In this document: positions 25,130 to 36,884 of the stretch, in pieces | How the letters are laid out: each line of letters begins with the position of its first letter | Numbering within the stretch: position 1 is the stretch's first letter | Source: Perognathus longimembris pacificus | Taxonomy: Eukaryota > Chordata > Mammalia > Rodentia > Heteromyidae | DNA: 64,000 bases | Direction: 5' to 3' | NCBI RefSeq assembly: GCF_023159225.1 | Contig: NC_063181.1 | Location: 4,175,606 to 4,239,605, forward strand | Program-made: the position numbers and the translations under genes | Notes under the pieces: generated by a model | Told to the model about the DNA's origin: nothing | Seen by the model: the letters and a program-made list of their open reading frames with translations, nothing else | Database searches by the model: none

Positions 25130-25930
25130 CAGAGCTGTGACGTCATTCCTGGCGGGAAGAGTTGGGGAATGGACGCTCCCCCCCTTTCTCATCCCCCCCC
25201 ACTTCCCTCCCCCAGGGGGAGGCGCTGGGGCCGAGGCCGGGCACTTCCGGTGGCCATGGGGACCGGACGGTGCGGAGCAGTGGGGGGAGGAGCGCGGTGC
25301 TGCCCGTGGGCTCCGCCCCTCGGCGGCCCGCGGCCTCCGCCCCGGGGCCCCGCGCCGCCCAGTCGGGCTCGCGGGGCTCTGCCGAGCCCGGGCAGGGGAG
25401 GCCCCGGGACGCCGGCGCGCGGGTGCGGGGCGCGGGAGGCTGGCGGGGAGGTGGGGGCGCCGCGCGCTTCCCGCCCGCCTCCGCCCCGGCCTCCGCCCTC
25501 CCCGCGGCCCCTCCGGAGGGGAAGAGCGGGCGAGGCCGGGCGAGGCCGGGCGAGGCCGGCGCTGATCCGCGCGTCCGCGTCGGGGCGGCTCCCCCACCCG
25601 CCCTGGAGCCTGGGCGAGGGAGGGGCCGAGCTGGGGGCTGCGTCCCCGGACCCCCCCACTTCCTACCCGCCCCCCACCCCCTCCCCAGGCCGCTGCGGGG
25701 CCTAGGGCTTGGCGGGAGCCGCCGGTGCGGCCGGGTCCTCCCTCCGGGGAGGGTGGGGGGGTCATCTGTGTTTGGAATGGGGTTGCGAATGTCACCGCGC
25801 GTTCGAACTAAACGGGGGGGGGGGCTCCGTCCTTCTGCCCCGGTCACCCCACCCCGAGGCGTTGCGCAGGCTGCCCGGGGCTTTTCCCGGTGACCTGGCT
25901 CTTGCCTATGGGACAGAACTTTCTCGTCAG
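25130..25930. promoter_or_regulatory. Intronic CpG island, candidate internal promoter
   Basis: Very dense CpG and GC over about 800 bases, with many GGCGGG and CCCGCC boxes. CACTTCCGG, a consensus-type ETS/GABP site, lies at 25242-25250, followed within a few bases by GGCCATGG. The start ATG at 25256 has a good Kozak context and opens a frame to 25705, but the product is low-complexity (Ala/Pro/Arg/Gly) and not recognisable. I call a CpG island with confidence. Promoter activity, for an alternative XKR6 transcript or a lncRNA, is inference. Confidence 0.6.
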
Positions 25931-25940
25931 TGCTGACGGA

Positions 25941-26292
25941 GCCACCGCCCGGGGCCCCAGCGCCCCTTAGCCACCGCCCGGGGCCCCAGCGCCCCTTAAT
26001 CACCGCCCGGGGCCCCAGCGCCCCTTAGCCACCGCCCAGGGCTCGCCCCTTAACCACCGCCCGGGGCCCCAGCGCCCCTTAATCACCGCCCGGGGCCCCA
26101 GCGCCCCTTAGCCACCGCCCGGGGCCCCAGCGCCCCTTAATCACCGCCCGGGGCCCCAGCGCCCCTTAGACACCGCCCAGGGCCCCAGCGCCCCTTAGCC
26201 ACCGCCCAGGGCCCCAGCGCCCCTTAGCCACCGCCCAGGGCCCCAGCGCCCCTTAGCCACCGCCCAGGGCCCCAGCGCCCCTTAGCCACCGG
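25941..26292. repeat. Minisatellite, about 12 units of 29 bp
   Basis: The unit is ccaccgcccggggccccagc followed by gccccttag. Alternating variants have ttagcc, ttaatc or ttaacc at the junction and cccggg or cccagg in the core. One unit is shortened to about 25 bp near 26030. The array lies directly at the 3' edge of the CpG island, and each unit carries the palindrome GGGGCCCC. Confidence 0.95.
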
Positions 26293-26639
26293 CCCTTTCC
26301 TTTTCTTAGGAAGGCCTGGAGGAGCCGGAGGCTGCCTGCCTTCCCCAGGGCCTCCGAGAGGGCGGGGACCGGTGGGGCAGGGGGTGGACAGGACCCCAGA
26401 GAGGCTGGAAGGCAATAGAGTAACCTCAGGGAGCCTGCAGGGGACTTGCTGGCCTTCCAGAAAAGACTGTGTGCAGGCCTACGCAGGTGAGCCGCTCCCT
26501 TGAAATATTTCCCTCCTGTGCTGAATTCTGCCCCTTCCTTTTGAAAATGTGATTTTTTTTTTTTAAAAAGAACAAGCATTTTCCCAGGAGGGGAGCAAAA
26601 GACCACCACAGTCCTTCCTAGCTTTTCCTCTTCTCTCCC

Positions 26640-26870
26640 CCCCCTTTCATAATAAAGATTGAGATTAGGCAGACAGGACAAATGCTTGGGGCCTCCAGAA
26701 ATATGGATTATGCAAATGAGCTATTTAAAGACCTTTAAAAAACGCTGACCGGGGCTAGAGTATTTACTGGCTGTTAGAAAACCTGGGTTGTCTAATGGGC
26801 ATTTGGGGACCTTTAAACACTCCAGTTATGTGGTATCTAGGGAGCCTCTCTGATCCCTTCTGGCCCATTA
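26640..26870. promoter_or_regulatory. AT-rich unique block with octamer, possible conserved element
   Basis: Non-repetitive sequence of moderate AT content between GC-rich flanks. It carries ATGCAAAT (POU octamer) at about 26712-26719, two TTTAAAG/CTTTAAA motifs and TAATGG. No SINE or L1 match was seen. Enhancer identity is inference. Confidence 0.35.
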
Positions 26871-28044
26871 GACCCGTCTGCCTGTTGGGTAAGAAAAGGC
26901 AAGTTTGGACAAAGCTGTTTTCCACAGGCCTTGAGTGGATGGGGGTCCGCCCTGCAGCCCTAGGTACGGGAGCAGGGAGAAGATGCTGGAGAGAATGTAC
27001 CCTCTCAGATCAACCCCCACCCCCACCCCAGGAGTGGCTCGGGTTCACCTGGGCAGGAGTACAGAAAACAGGCAAGGACCCCATGAAGCTAGAGGTCTAT
27101 CCAGGGCCCCAGTGCTTCCTGGAGAAACGCTGCTACTTCAGGGTCTCTGCTGAAGCCGCTTGTGGTGTTGCGTTGCATTTGGCTCATTTGGCAAAGCATG
27201 GGTAGAGCACCCGTAAAAATGGGAGGGCAGCACCCGCTTCCACGCCAGCCCAGGGAGGCTCGCCCCGCCCACAGGGCTGAGCGCAGGAGGTGAAGCCCTG
27301 GTGCGGCTAGCAGCAACACTGCCCCAGCCAGATCTGTGTGATACCATGATACCAAAGAGGCTGTGTACTCAGGTTAATCGCGGTGACTTTGTGGCTACGC
27401 ATGGCCACTTCCGGTGTCCCTTGTGGGGCCTCCAGAGGCCACGATCCTAGGCCTCGCTCTGTGAACTGTGTCCTAATCACAGGCTCCTTTCCTCAGCCCC
27501 TTCTCCTTTCCTCCATGGAGGCTAAGAGAACCCGCTTGGTGGCGATGGTCAGCTCTCCAAAGCCTCTTCCAGAGACAGCGGCTGAGCGCTCTGCCGTCTC
27601 TGTTCTTGGTGCCCTGATGTGTGCGTGGAGGGGTTCATGGTACCTGCCCCAAGGCTCACGTGCCTGGGGTCTGTGGTGACGGTTTTGGTCCTGTGTGCAT
27701 GGAATCCTACCTCTGCAGCTGGGTGCACCTTGCACACGCACGTCTCCTCTCTGGGCCTGGTGTCAACTTCAGACAGAGCGACGAGGGTGGCCTGCAGCGG
27801 GGCCTGGGTCCTCACGGCTCCAGCTGCCGACCTGCACCTCCGCGGGCACCGCCAGCGCCCTGGGGGAGGGGCGGGGTGTCAGCCGGGCGCCCTGGAGGGA
27901 GAGTGCCGTTAGAAAGGAATGGCACTTGTCACGGCCTTGCCGTCCAGTAGACAGGCCCTGGCGTGAGATAAAAATGCCCCTATTTGTGGCTTGAGGAAAA
28001 AAACAACAACAATGAGACTCTTGTCTCAAAAGTAACGGGAACCA

Positions 28045-28145
28045 AAAGGATCGGCGATGTGGCTTGCGGGAGCATCCGCACAACAAGCACGCGCGTCCCC
28101 GCATTCAAACCCTAGTACTATCGGGAAAAAAGGAAAAAAAAAAAA
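28045..28145 (+). mobile_element. Diverged ID-like SINE with A tail
   Basis: gatcggcgatgtggcttgcg, acaacaagcacgcg and gcattcaaaccctagtact match an ID-type monomer. A poly(A) tail of about 15 bases follows at 28130-28147. Confidence 0.55.
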
Positions 28146-29236
28146 AAGATTTTTGTCCCAGAAATAGAGATTAAAAAATACAGTGAAAACTCTCCCTAAT
28201 AAGCCTTCTCCCCAGAAACCATCTGTCAACATTTTGCCTAATTTCATTTTAGTATTTTCATTCACATTAATGAGAACATATTGTAAATACAATTTGTATC
28301 TAGCATCTTTCTCCTAACATCCTGTTAGGAGCAGTCAATAAAATCGGGTTTGAATGGCTGGGCATTATTTCCCTAGAAGAGATGAGTTTCTTAATCCTAG
28401 ACTGGAGGCTGGGTGGGTGAGGGGGGGGTGGGGGAGGGGAGGTGTCTGATTTTAAGGCCACGACGAAGCCCTCTCCAACTCAGCTGTGTCGGTGGCTGGA
28501 ACGTCCCTGACGAAAATCAAACGAGAGCCCGCCGGGCCCAGAGTGCTTGCGAGCCACGTGTGTTTTCTGGGCGTAGAGCGGTGGGGACCGTGCTCTTCAT
28601 GCGCCCCAGAACAATCGCGGGGTCAGGTTTTGTGGGGGGAAACTGAGGTCCTCAGGGGTGTGACCCCAGGCGCGGCTCACCAGTGCCGCATGGAGATTGG
28701 CTGTGCACCTGTCCCGCTGCAGGGCTAGCTTGTCCCAGAGCCGTGCTTCCCAGGCGGGAGGAACAGCCCCAGCAGGTAGCGGCGGTCAACCGCAGGTCTG
28801 TGGGGAGCCCAGGGTAAATGGAGCCTGCCCCGTGCCACGGGGCACATGAGGGGCCACGGGGGAGACAAGGGGAGGGGACCCCGTGGCCCGCCCAGGGCGG
28901 GGCGGATGCCAGGGCCCCAGCCCGCTTTCCTGACCCCCCCCCTCCACCCCGGCCCCCCTGGCCCTCGGGTGCCTGCCCTGCCCGCTGCTCTGCTCTACCC
29001 CCCTGATCCGTCGGAGCCCGGACTCCTCCGCTTTGTCGTCCTGAGTTTGAAGTGGAGCTCTTCGCGGGCCTGTCAGGAAGATGGAGCGTGGATGAGGAGC
29101 GGTGAATTCGAGGAACTGGGGCTATTTATAAACACATCCTCGTTATCCCAGAGCTTGCCGGTCACCGGCACCGGAGAAGAACTGCAGACATGACAGCTGG
29201 TGCTAGAACGGTTAGGCTCAAAATGACAGCCGAGGG

Positions 29237-29238
<2 letters not shown>

Positions 29239-29279
<41 letters not shown>

Positions 29280-29310
29280 CGTGCGTGTGTGCGTGCACAC
29301 GCGCGCACGC
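29239..29310. repeat. (GT)n-(GC)n alternating tract
   Basis: (GT)16, then gcgcgcgcgc, gtgcgtgtgtgcgtgcac and acgcgcgcacgc. The whole tract is alternating purine-pyrimidine, a classic Z-DNA former. Confidence 0.95.
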
Positions 29311-29589
29311 TCCTCTGATATCTTCTTTAATATCGCGAAGAAGCTTTCCTGGAAATGTCTGGTACGGGGCCAGCTACAGTAGTGGGATGGGACAACTTCA
29401 AAATGGGCACCGAACCTGCCTCCAAAGAGCTGGGGACCCCTGCTGGGCACACAGACCTGCTCGGACCTGTTGCCCTTCCCTGGCTCCGTCCCCTTCCTGG
29501 GAAACAAGGGTCCATTTAGGACTTCAGCAGATCCCTTCAGCTCCTGAGGCCCAGATCCCGCGTGCCTCAGCTAGCCTCCCCCGCCCCCC

Positions 29590-29810
29590 CTCGAATTCAG
29601 GGCCTGAGTGTCATCCTGTAGCTTGTGTGGCGGAAGGCAAGCGCTCTACCCCTTGAACCACACCTCCGCTTCCGGCTTTGGGCTGGTTGATTGGAGGTAA
29701 GCTCTCGGCCTTCCCTCCCCGGCTGGCTTCCGCTGCCGTCCTCAGAGCTCAGCCTCCTGTGCGGTTGGGATTGCAAGTGTGAGTCACGGGTACCGGGCAT
29801 CCGTCTGCTC
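29590..29810 (-). mobile_element. Composite SINE, antisense
   Basis: gaattcagggcctgagtg, gctctaccccttgaaccaca, gattggaggtaagctctcgg and ggttgggattgcaagtgtga mark an antisense ID plus B1-like element. It is CpG-rich for its class. Confidence 0.7.
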
Positions 29811-31469
29811 CTTCAGTGTCACCTGGAAGTCTCTTCCCCGTCGTCCCTGGCTGACCCCCGTTGGACTCTCAGCCTCCTTTTGAGTTGAGTTCTCTGTGCA
29901 GCTTCTTGCTAAAGTGGGTGTTCAAGGACCTCCTGCTGCTCGTGGTCTCAACCTTGGTGCACAGCCTGAACTCGGCCCCCTCCCAGGGCGGAACTTCCCA
30001 CCCAGGGCCCAAGACTCTACTTGCTCTTTTGTCTTGTTCCCCATGGATGCTTGTCTGTAGGCCAGCGCCCACATTTCTCCTCCACCTGGAGCGGCTCCTC
30101 TTCCTCCCCCTCCCCTCCTCCCTCCCTAAGAAGTCCTCTACTTGAGGAGCTGTCTTTTACTTGCTAGTGTGCCAGCTGGAGGGAGGAGGCAGGACTCAGC
30201 CTCCTCTCTGGTTTCCACACCTCAGTCTCCTCCTTGCTGCCCCAGGACAGCGGGTCTCTGGGAGCCTCTCCTCCCATGTTTGGGGGGAGACAGTCACAGC
30301 CCTCCGCTCCTGGGTTAGATCTGAGGCCCAAGGGAGCTAAAACAGGCATCGGGCGCACAGGGAGTTTGAGAGGCTCTTCCTGTTGGAACAGCCTCGGGCA
30401 AGCCGGTGGCTGTCAGTCCTTGCAGCATGCAGCCATTTATAGTAAAGTAGATATGGAAGATACAAAGGTCAGCACGGATGAGGCCATTTAAGGGAAGAAA
30501 TAGGAGGGCACCCGTGTCCTCCTGGGGAGACAGTAAATAGCACAGGCTGTGAGATGTGTGTTGGGGGGGGGGGTGGGAGGTGCGTGCACGCGCGCGCACC
30601 CCCAAGTGTGTGCTTGTTGAGAAGTGAAAACCGGAGTTGAACTCAGGGCTCTGATTGCTGTCTCTTCTTGCTCCCTGGCTAGTCTCTGTGGGAATTAGAG
30701 TGTGCCAACAACAACCACCACACAATTGCACCGTCTGTAGGTACAGCAAACAGAAAGCGAAGAGAATGGGCATGGGGTGTCACGTTTTATTTTTCTTCAA
30801 AGAAAGAAAATTGCAACAGAAATTCCCTCAGTGTCCCCTATCTGTGAAGACATTTATTTCACCGACATCCTTCTTTTGTGTGTGTGTGAAGAATGTAAGA
30901 ACATAGGCAGAGAGCACAGAGAAGCAACAGAAAGCTGCTGCTCCGGTTAAAGTTATCAACAGGGAACGGGAATCAGTGATGTAGAGCCTGGTTCCTGTGC
31001 GACACAGCCAAGTGACAGCAAGGCACAGCTAGGGGCTGTGTCCCACACAGTGCCTCCTAACGGGATAGAAACGCACACGGAGTCACAAAGGGGTGTGTTG
31101 GTCAGTACCTGTGGAAAGTCTTATCGATCTGGGGTGTTGATAACGGAAAATAACTCCTGAAGAAAATGATTTAATTCTCTGAATGCGTCTTCCTCTCACA
31201 CCCCTCTCTATCTGCATGGACCTGTAGTACATAATTCCAGGACTTTCACCCTGAAAGAACGGTTAGAGAAGATCTACCCTTTACACTGCGGGTAAGGAGA
31301 CTGAGGGCCAAGAGGAAGTGTGACGGCAAGTCTTTCACGTGACCCAGTCAATCACACTTCACCCTCTGTGACCAGCTCACCCTCGAGAAGAAATGTCGTC
31401 AGAGAGTTTCCAGGCTTTGGAGCAAAACCAACTAAGGGGAAGAAGTGAGCTTTGTGATGAACTCACTAG

Positions 31470-31565
31470 TGGCGTGTAGCACAATACCACGGGCTGGCAA
31501 ACCACAGCAATGCACTGCTGACAGTTCTGGAGCCTGGTTAGTGCAAGGTCAGGGTGCCGCCTCGA
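31470..31565 (+). mobile_element. Possible ancient MaLR-type LTR fragment
   Basis: The run gcacaataccacgggctggc, then cactgctgacagttctggag and gcaaggtcagggtgccgcc, resembles the MST/MLT LTR core (ataccacagactgg... cagttctggaggc... atcaaggtgcc). Only about 95 bases align by eye and the following sequence does not. Assignment is tentative. Confidence 0.35.
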
Positions 31566-32149
31566 TCTCCATTAGTATTTCAGATGTAGTGATGCACAAA
31601 TGGTTCTATCTCTCCTCTCAGCAGCACCTATAGCTCACTCGCCTGGAGCTCAGCTCTCGAGCCATCCCTAGATGTGGAGACTCTTGGTAGTGTTGACCCG
31701 GCCCAAGTCTCTCCTGCTGCTCTCCGTTAGTTCCTCCTGGGTAAATGGGCTGGGGTTCGCTTTGCACCCCCCCTGCTGACCCGATGGTGCACTCCACGTG
31801 TGAGCGGGAGACACGGCGCTGGCGGGCACGTGTCCCAAGCTCCTGGCACACCCGTGGGGAGGTCGTATGGTGATTGCACACATGCGTTCTCAGCCCCGAT
31901 CGCGTTGAGTCGTGCCTCGACGTGATTCTCGGGGCGGATGCCATCCCATAAGGCAGGTCTGAGGACAGTCCCCTGGCGGTGCCCCCTACTGTCCTTCCTC
32001 AGACCGGAAGGCCCCTCACCAACGCTGAGCTTCGAGCTGGCCAGGCTCCCATGGCCCACGCCTAGGTCCTCCGCGTCCCCGGGGCGCCCTCAGGCCAGCT
32101 GAGTGCTGTCTTCAGGAGCGGGGCCGGGACTCAGGACTAGCTCACCTGC

Positions 32150-32490
32150 GGCCAGCCCCGCAATGGGAGTCAGGGCTGGCCCGATTTCCCCAGGGGCTTT
32201 GCTCGTCGCGGCAGGGATGGCGGTGGCCGTGGGCTTTGCGGAGGGGCCTCCGTCGTGACTCGCGGCCGGAGCCCAGGCCCGGACCCCGGCCGAGGCACCG
32301 CAATGTCTAGTGGGTTCCGGTGACGGCTGCTAAGTGGAACGTCCCGCAGTCCCGGGGCCCCGGAGAGGGGCTGGCCACGGCGGTGGGCCCCGGGGTTCGC
32401 TCGGCTTGGGGTCGGCGCTGCAGAACGCGCCCAGGGCTTCCCCTGACGGCACCGGGCGGGCCACGGCTGCGGGAGCGGGTGCTGCAGCGA
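32150..32490. promoter_or_regulatory. Short CpG-rich stretch
   Basis: CpG dinucleotides are clustered (ctcgtcgcgg, gcggccggag, cggtgggccccgg) between less CpG-rich flanks. No core promoter element or exon is recognised. Confidence 0.35.
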
Positions 32491-33615
32491 AGCGATAAGG
32501 AAGGAACCCCAGAGGCCTGCGGAGGAGGGGTCTCGTGGGCTACGGTGGGGGATCCTTCGCCTCCACCCTTCCACCCCCCCCCCCCGCCTTCCCCTCCTCC
32601 CTCCCTCCCTCCCTCTCGCCATGGCCCTCACACCCCTGCCCCCCCGGCTTCCCTGAGTGGTAGGTGCTGATTAAGATGGATGGATCGGTGAGAGGCGTTC
32701 CGTGTGACTGGAATGAGAAGCGGCGCCGCGTTGCCTGGGCTCCAGGGCCCGGTGGCCAGCAGGTGGCGGCACTTCGGGATGACTTTACTACGGGAGCTCG
32801 GCTTAAAATAGCAACCCCCCCCTCCATCTTAGCTACTATTTATATCAATGGAGACACACACACATATGTGCATAAAAAGCAGTCGTGCCTCTGTTTCCCA
32901 CCTCCCCTCATCTCTTCCGTGTCTTCCCGCTCGTGGCTCGCGAGCAGGGAACAGATGCTGATTTTTCAGACGTGTCGAGGGCCCACGGGCTCCGGCAGGC
33001 GACATCCTCTGACCTTCTCAGGTGCTTTCCTGCCTCCAGTCAGCATGGGGGTGGGTCTCCTCCACCAGGAGAGCTCGTGGAGCTCCATTTGGGGGTGCTC
33101 ACTCGGAGCTGGGGTGTGCCTCCAGAAGCAACCCCTCTGCCCACCTCCTGTGTTAAAATCACAGCAGCAAGGGCGGTGTTGGGAGACTTTCTCTCCAGAT
33201 GCAGAGTTGTCCTGGTACCCAGTTGCTGTCTGTCTGAGGGTGGCAGAGGTCAAGGAAATGAGGTCAAGGAGGAGGCCAAGGTCAATGGCAACTGGAGACT
33301 CCTTTCTCTTGATGTCCAAGCTAGGGTCTTCCCCATGACAGGAACAGGAAGGGCTGATGTTCCATTTGAACATGGTGGGTTCACTTTAGAGCTTCCCAGG
33401 CTATTACTGATTCAAGGTCAAACCCCGAGTCTCTCACTATCCAACAAACCAGAAGCCTTGTTTAGAGACAATACGGTGAATTGGTGAGAGACTCCCATCT
33501 GCCCCTCTCTGCATGGAGAGGACATTAGGGACTAATTAAGCAGCAGCTGTGGCAGCGTCAGAGGGGTGAGCTGGAGATGGATTGGATTCTTGAATCTAAC
33601 AAGTAACCACTAAAA

Positions 33616-33666
33616 TGTGTGTGTGTGTGTGTCTTGTGTGTGTGTGAGAGAGAGACCGAGAGAGAA
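33616..33666. repeat. (TG)n then (GA)n
   Basis: A TG run with one TCT interruption, then gagagagagaccgagagag. Confidence 0.9.
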
Positions 33667-34025
33667 AGATAGTTGGTTGCTTTATGGTTAAATAGAATTT
33701 ACCACCATCTATTAATTTTTTTGTAACCTCTTAAAAATAATTGACAGCTGAACGGCAACAGGCTGGGAGAAGATGATATCATCTCTGCTATTTTTAGAGC
33801 TCCCTCCCCGAAGAACACAGCGCCTGGTATTTAGACTGCGAAGGCCTGTGGGTAGGATTCATGCCCAGTTCTGCCGTTCCCGCTGCACCTGTCACGTGGC
33901 TGTCTTATGACATCCGTTGTCACCCACCTGTTTGTAGACAGGAAATTAAATGCAGAGCCAGGGTCTGTATAAAGAAGAGAATGAGCCTGTTCTATTTTTC
34001 TACCTTTAATGTTCCCCCCCCCCCG

Positions 34026-34026
<1 letters not shown>

Positions 34027-34066
<40 letters not shown>
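34027..34066. repeat. (CA)n microsatellite
   Basis: About 19 CA units after a C homopolymer at 34014-34024. Confidence 0.95.
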
Positions 34067-34067
<1 letters not shown>

Positions 34068-34910
34068 CTTTAATCGATTTTGTACATTGGGAAGCTGACT
34101 CAGAGAACAATATTTGAACTAATTTCAGCCTGGATGTGTGGTCAAAAAGCAGAAGAAAATGTTGTTTGGAAGAGGGCAGGGAAAGGAAGTTATGAGGAAA
34201 TACAAGGCAGACATTGAAAACCCACCACTGAAGACAGCAACTCTGCAATCGCCCTCCCAAACCACCTCCCCAGTGACATTTATACGGGGAACTATGCTGC
34301 TAGCCTCATCGGTACCTGAGGCTGCCACGGGCTGCCCAGTCGAGAACACAGACATCTTGTTTGAACTGGTTGTTCTTTTGTGCAGAGGTTGATTTTATAT
34401 TGACTTGAGCTGTTGTTTCTCTATAAATTAAGATCCATGGCAACTCCAAGGACCCAGAAAGAAACTAAACTGGGTTTGTTCAGATGCCTGCTGTGTTCTT
34501 AAACTAGAACGTGCTTCTCGTAACCTCTGGGTCATAATGATCCTCAGGTGAGTCCGTCAGAGAGAGGAGTGGGGAAGAGGGCACTAGGCTTCAAGCGGAA
34601 GGAGGAAGGCAGTTCAGCCCCAGTGAAGCTTTGAGCGCTGAAACCCAGGGTAGACCTCCGGGTGTTGTGAGCACAGACAGCTCCTGCTGGACGGGGTTTC
34701 AAGCGGGATTTCGGGACCATAGCTAGGAGTTTTCCCCACTACTGGTGTGAGGATGCACTGCGAAGTCTCCCAGCCAGTGTGTGGTTCAGGAGCACGGACA
34801 GCTACCGTGCAGGCTTGGACACGGATTTCAGGACCAGGGTCAGCTCCCGGTGCCACCTACGGAGATGAAACACTGCTGTGTCCCCCACCCCCTGCTCGAC
34901 GCAGCCCCTC

Positions 34911-34935
34911 GTGTGTTTGTGTGTGTGTGTGTGTA
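34911..34935. repeat. Short (GT)n
   Basis: gtgtgtttgtgtgtgtgtgt with one TTT interruption. Confidence 0.85.
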
Positions 34936-34994
34936 GATCACATGCTGACGTGGGAACGTGGCCTGGGTCCCAGGTCACTTGTGTCCTGGGCGCT

Positions 34995-35190
34995 GTCCCT
35001 TAGCTCTTTTGCTCAAGGCTAGCCCTTTACCACTTTGAGCCATAGTGCCACTTCTTGTTTTCTGGTGGTTAATTGGAGATAAGAGCCTCACAGATTTTCC
35101 TGTCCAGACCGGCTTTGAACTGTGATCCTCAGATCTCAGCCTCCTGGGTAGCTAGGATGACAGGCGTGAGCCACTGGTGCCTGGCTCAGG
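34995..35190 (-). mobile_element. Composite SINE, antisense
   Basis: tttgctcaaggctagccctt, ttaccactttgagccatag, taattggagataagagcctc, ggctttgaactgtgatcctc and gatgacaggcgtgagccact. Well preserved, inserted next to the L1 remnant that follows. Confidence 0.85.
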
Positions 35191-35204
35191 CTGTATTTTG
35201 CACG

Positions 35205-36315
35205 CAGACCCTTTTACAATCACATTTGTAGATTCTTCCACCATCCTTTTAGGCACAGTGTTGTATGTAGAAGAGTATAACGCCATTCTCCCTATTAGTT
35301 TGGTAATTGTATGTTAATTTCATTTTATGTTTAAATATTTGATCTATCTGACATTTATTTATCATTTGTCTTACAGTAGGTATCCACTCTTCCTTTTTCC
35401 AAATGTCTCAAGGTCTGGGCCACTGTCAGGCTTCATTTGTTGTATTCCTGTGTTGTTTTACTCCTGTATGCTTATTAGTTGATTTCTGCTTTTAACCTGT
35501 TTGGTAATCTGCTTGTATCTTGTATGTCCCTTCTGCACTGTTTGGTTATATGGATTTATATTTTATTACCTGATAATAATCCTTTATATAACCCTATTTT
35601 TCCCTCAGAAACTTTCTAAAAATTCTCGTTGGCTTATGTTTTTCCATGTGAATTTAGGGATCATCTTATTCATTTAAACAAAAATCCATTTGTTTTTACT
35701 TGGGTCACACTAACTTTACAGATTAAATTAGAGAGAATTTATATACAGCATGGGGATCATTTGTTTGTGAATATAAGGTACTTTCTGAGCATATATATTT
35801 GAGAGACTTCTAGTGTTTCCCAAACAGGCATGATATGGCCTTATGAGTTGAAGTGTGTGTTTGTATGTGCATATCTGGTTATGTATCCACGTATGGATTT
35901 ACTTATGTTTTAAAATAAAACAAGAGACTTATTGTGACGGATAAGATGTCAAATTTTATAAAATGTCTTTTCAGTATCCATGGAGATGGTTCCATGATTT
36001 TTCTCTCTGGATTCATTAATATGAAAAGTTATGGTAATAGATTTCCTAATGCATCCTTGTATTTGTGGCACATATGACTCATTTGTCTAAGATGTGTCAT
36101 TCTCTCGCTGTGCTTTGGGATTCTGTTTGCTAATGTTTTATTTAAGAATGTTGCAATAATATTTCTAAGATTGGCCTATAGTTTCATTTATGTTTAATCT
36201 CTTTGGGTTTTGCTGCCAATGTTATGATAATTTTATAGAAAGGCACTGTAAGATCTCCTTCCTTCCTTGTGCTCTGGAACAGTCTGAATAGTTTTACAGC
36301 CATCTGTTGCTTAAG
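35205..36315 (-). mobile_element. L1 LINE remnant, antisense, ORF2 3' region
   Basis: Read on the + strand, the AT-rich text follows the familiar antisense of L1 ORF2. Examples are ttgatctatctgacatttat at about 35340, tttccatgtgaatttaggg at about 35641, gttccatgatttttctctct at about 35989, and tgctaatgttttatttaaga then gattggcctatag at about 36130-36180. It is old, with many substitutions and short gaps and no intact frame. It ends at an (AT)n(AC)n microsatellite. Confidence 0.75.
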
Positions 36316-36316
36316 G

Positions 36317-36318
<2 letters not shown>

Positions 36319-36392
<74 letters not shown>
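36319..36392. repeat. (AT)n-(AC)n compound microsatellite
   Basis: About 13 AT units, a gtatac link and about 20 AC units. It directly follows the L1 remnant. Confidence 0.95.
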
Positions 36393-36393
<1 letters not shown>

Positions 36394-36530
36394 ACACAGC
36401 TCCACTTGGGCCCATTTCTTTCCCATGAGTTCAGCTCTATGACTTTTTTCCCCCTAAGATAATTGTTTTCTTCACCTTTTTCATCTTTCCAGAAGTTGGC
36501 TTTGGCAACTTGAATTTTTCTGTAAGATAA

Positions 36531-36850
36531 TTTGGCCGCCAGGTGCTGTGTCTCTCTTGTAATCCTATCTACTTGGAAGGCAGAGACTGGGACAACCAAG
36601 GCTCAACGCCTGCCCAGGGAAAATGTTAGCAAGGCTTTACCTCTGCCTCTAAAAAGGAGGTGTGGTGGTACATGCCTGTCATCCCAAGTACATGGGAAGC
36701 ATAAATAGGGGGCTTCTTATCCAGGCCAGCTTAGACCAAAAAAATGAGACCCTATTAAAAATAGCAAAGGCAAAAAGGGCTGGAGAGCGTGTTCAAGTGG
36801 TAGAGCACTTGCCTAACAAATGTGAGGCCTTGAGTTCAATCTAGTAGTAA
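36531..36850 (+). mobile_element. B1-like SINEs with ID-like 3' half
   Basis: A B1-like unit (ccaggtgctgtgtctctctt... ctacttggaaggcagagact) is followed by a second one (ggtgtggtggtacatgcctg... catgggaagcataaatag) and an ID-like end (aagtggtagagcacttgcct... ccttgagttcaatctag). It ends in a GATA/GGTA microsatellite. Confidence 0.7.
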
Positions 36851-36884
36851 GATAGATAGGCAGGCAGGTAGGTAGGTAGGTAGA
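36846..36884. repeat. (GATA/GCAG/GTAG)n
   Basis: taagatagataggcaggcag, then gtaggtaggtaggtag. It is the tail region of the preceding SINE. Confidence 0.85.

Noticed and set aside
24995..26003. Several 240-290 codon Pro/Arg/Ala-rich frames in the CpG island
   Set aside because: Composition artefacts. They overlap one another on both strands and none resembles the XKR6 N-terminus encoded by exon 1.
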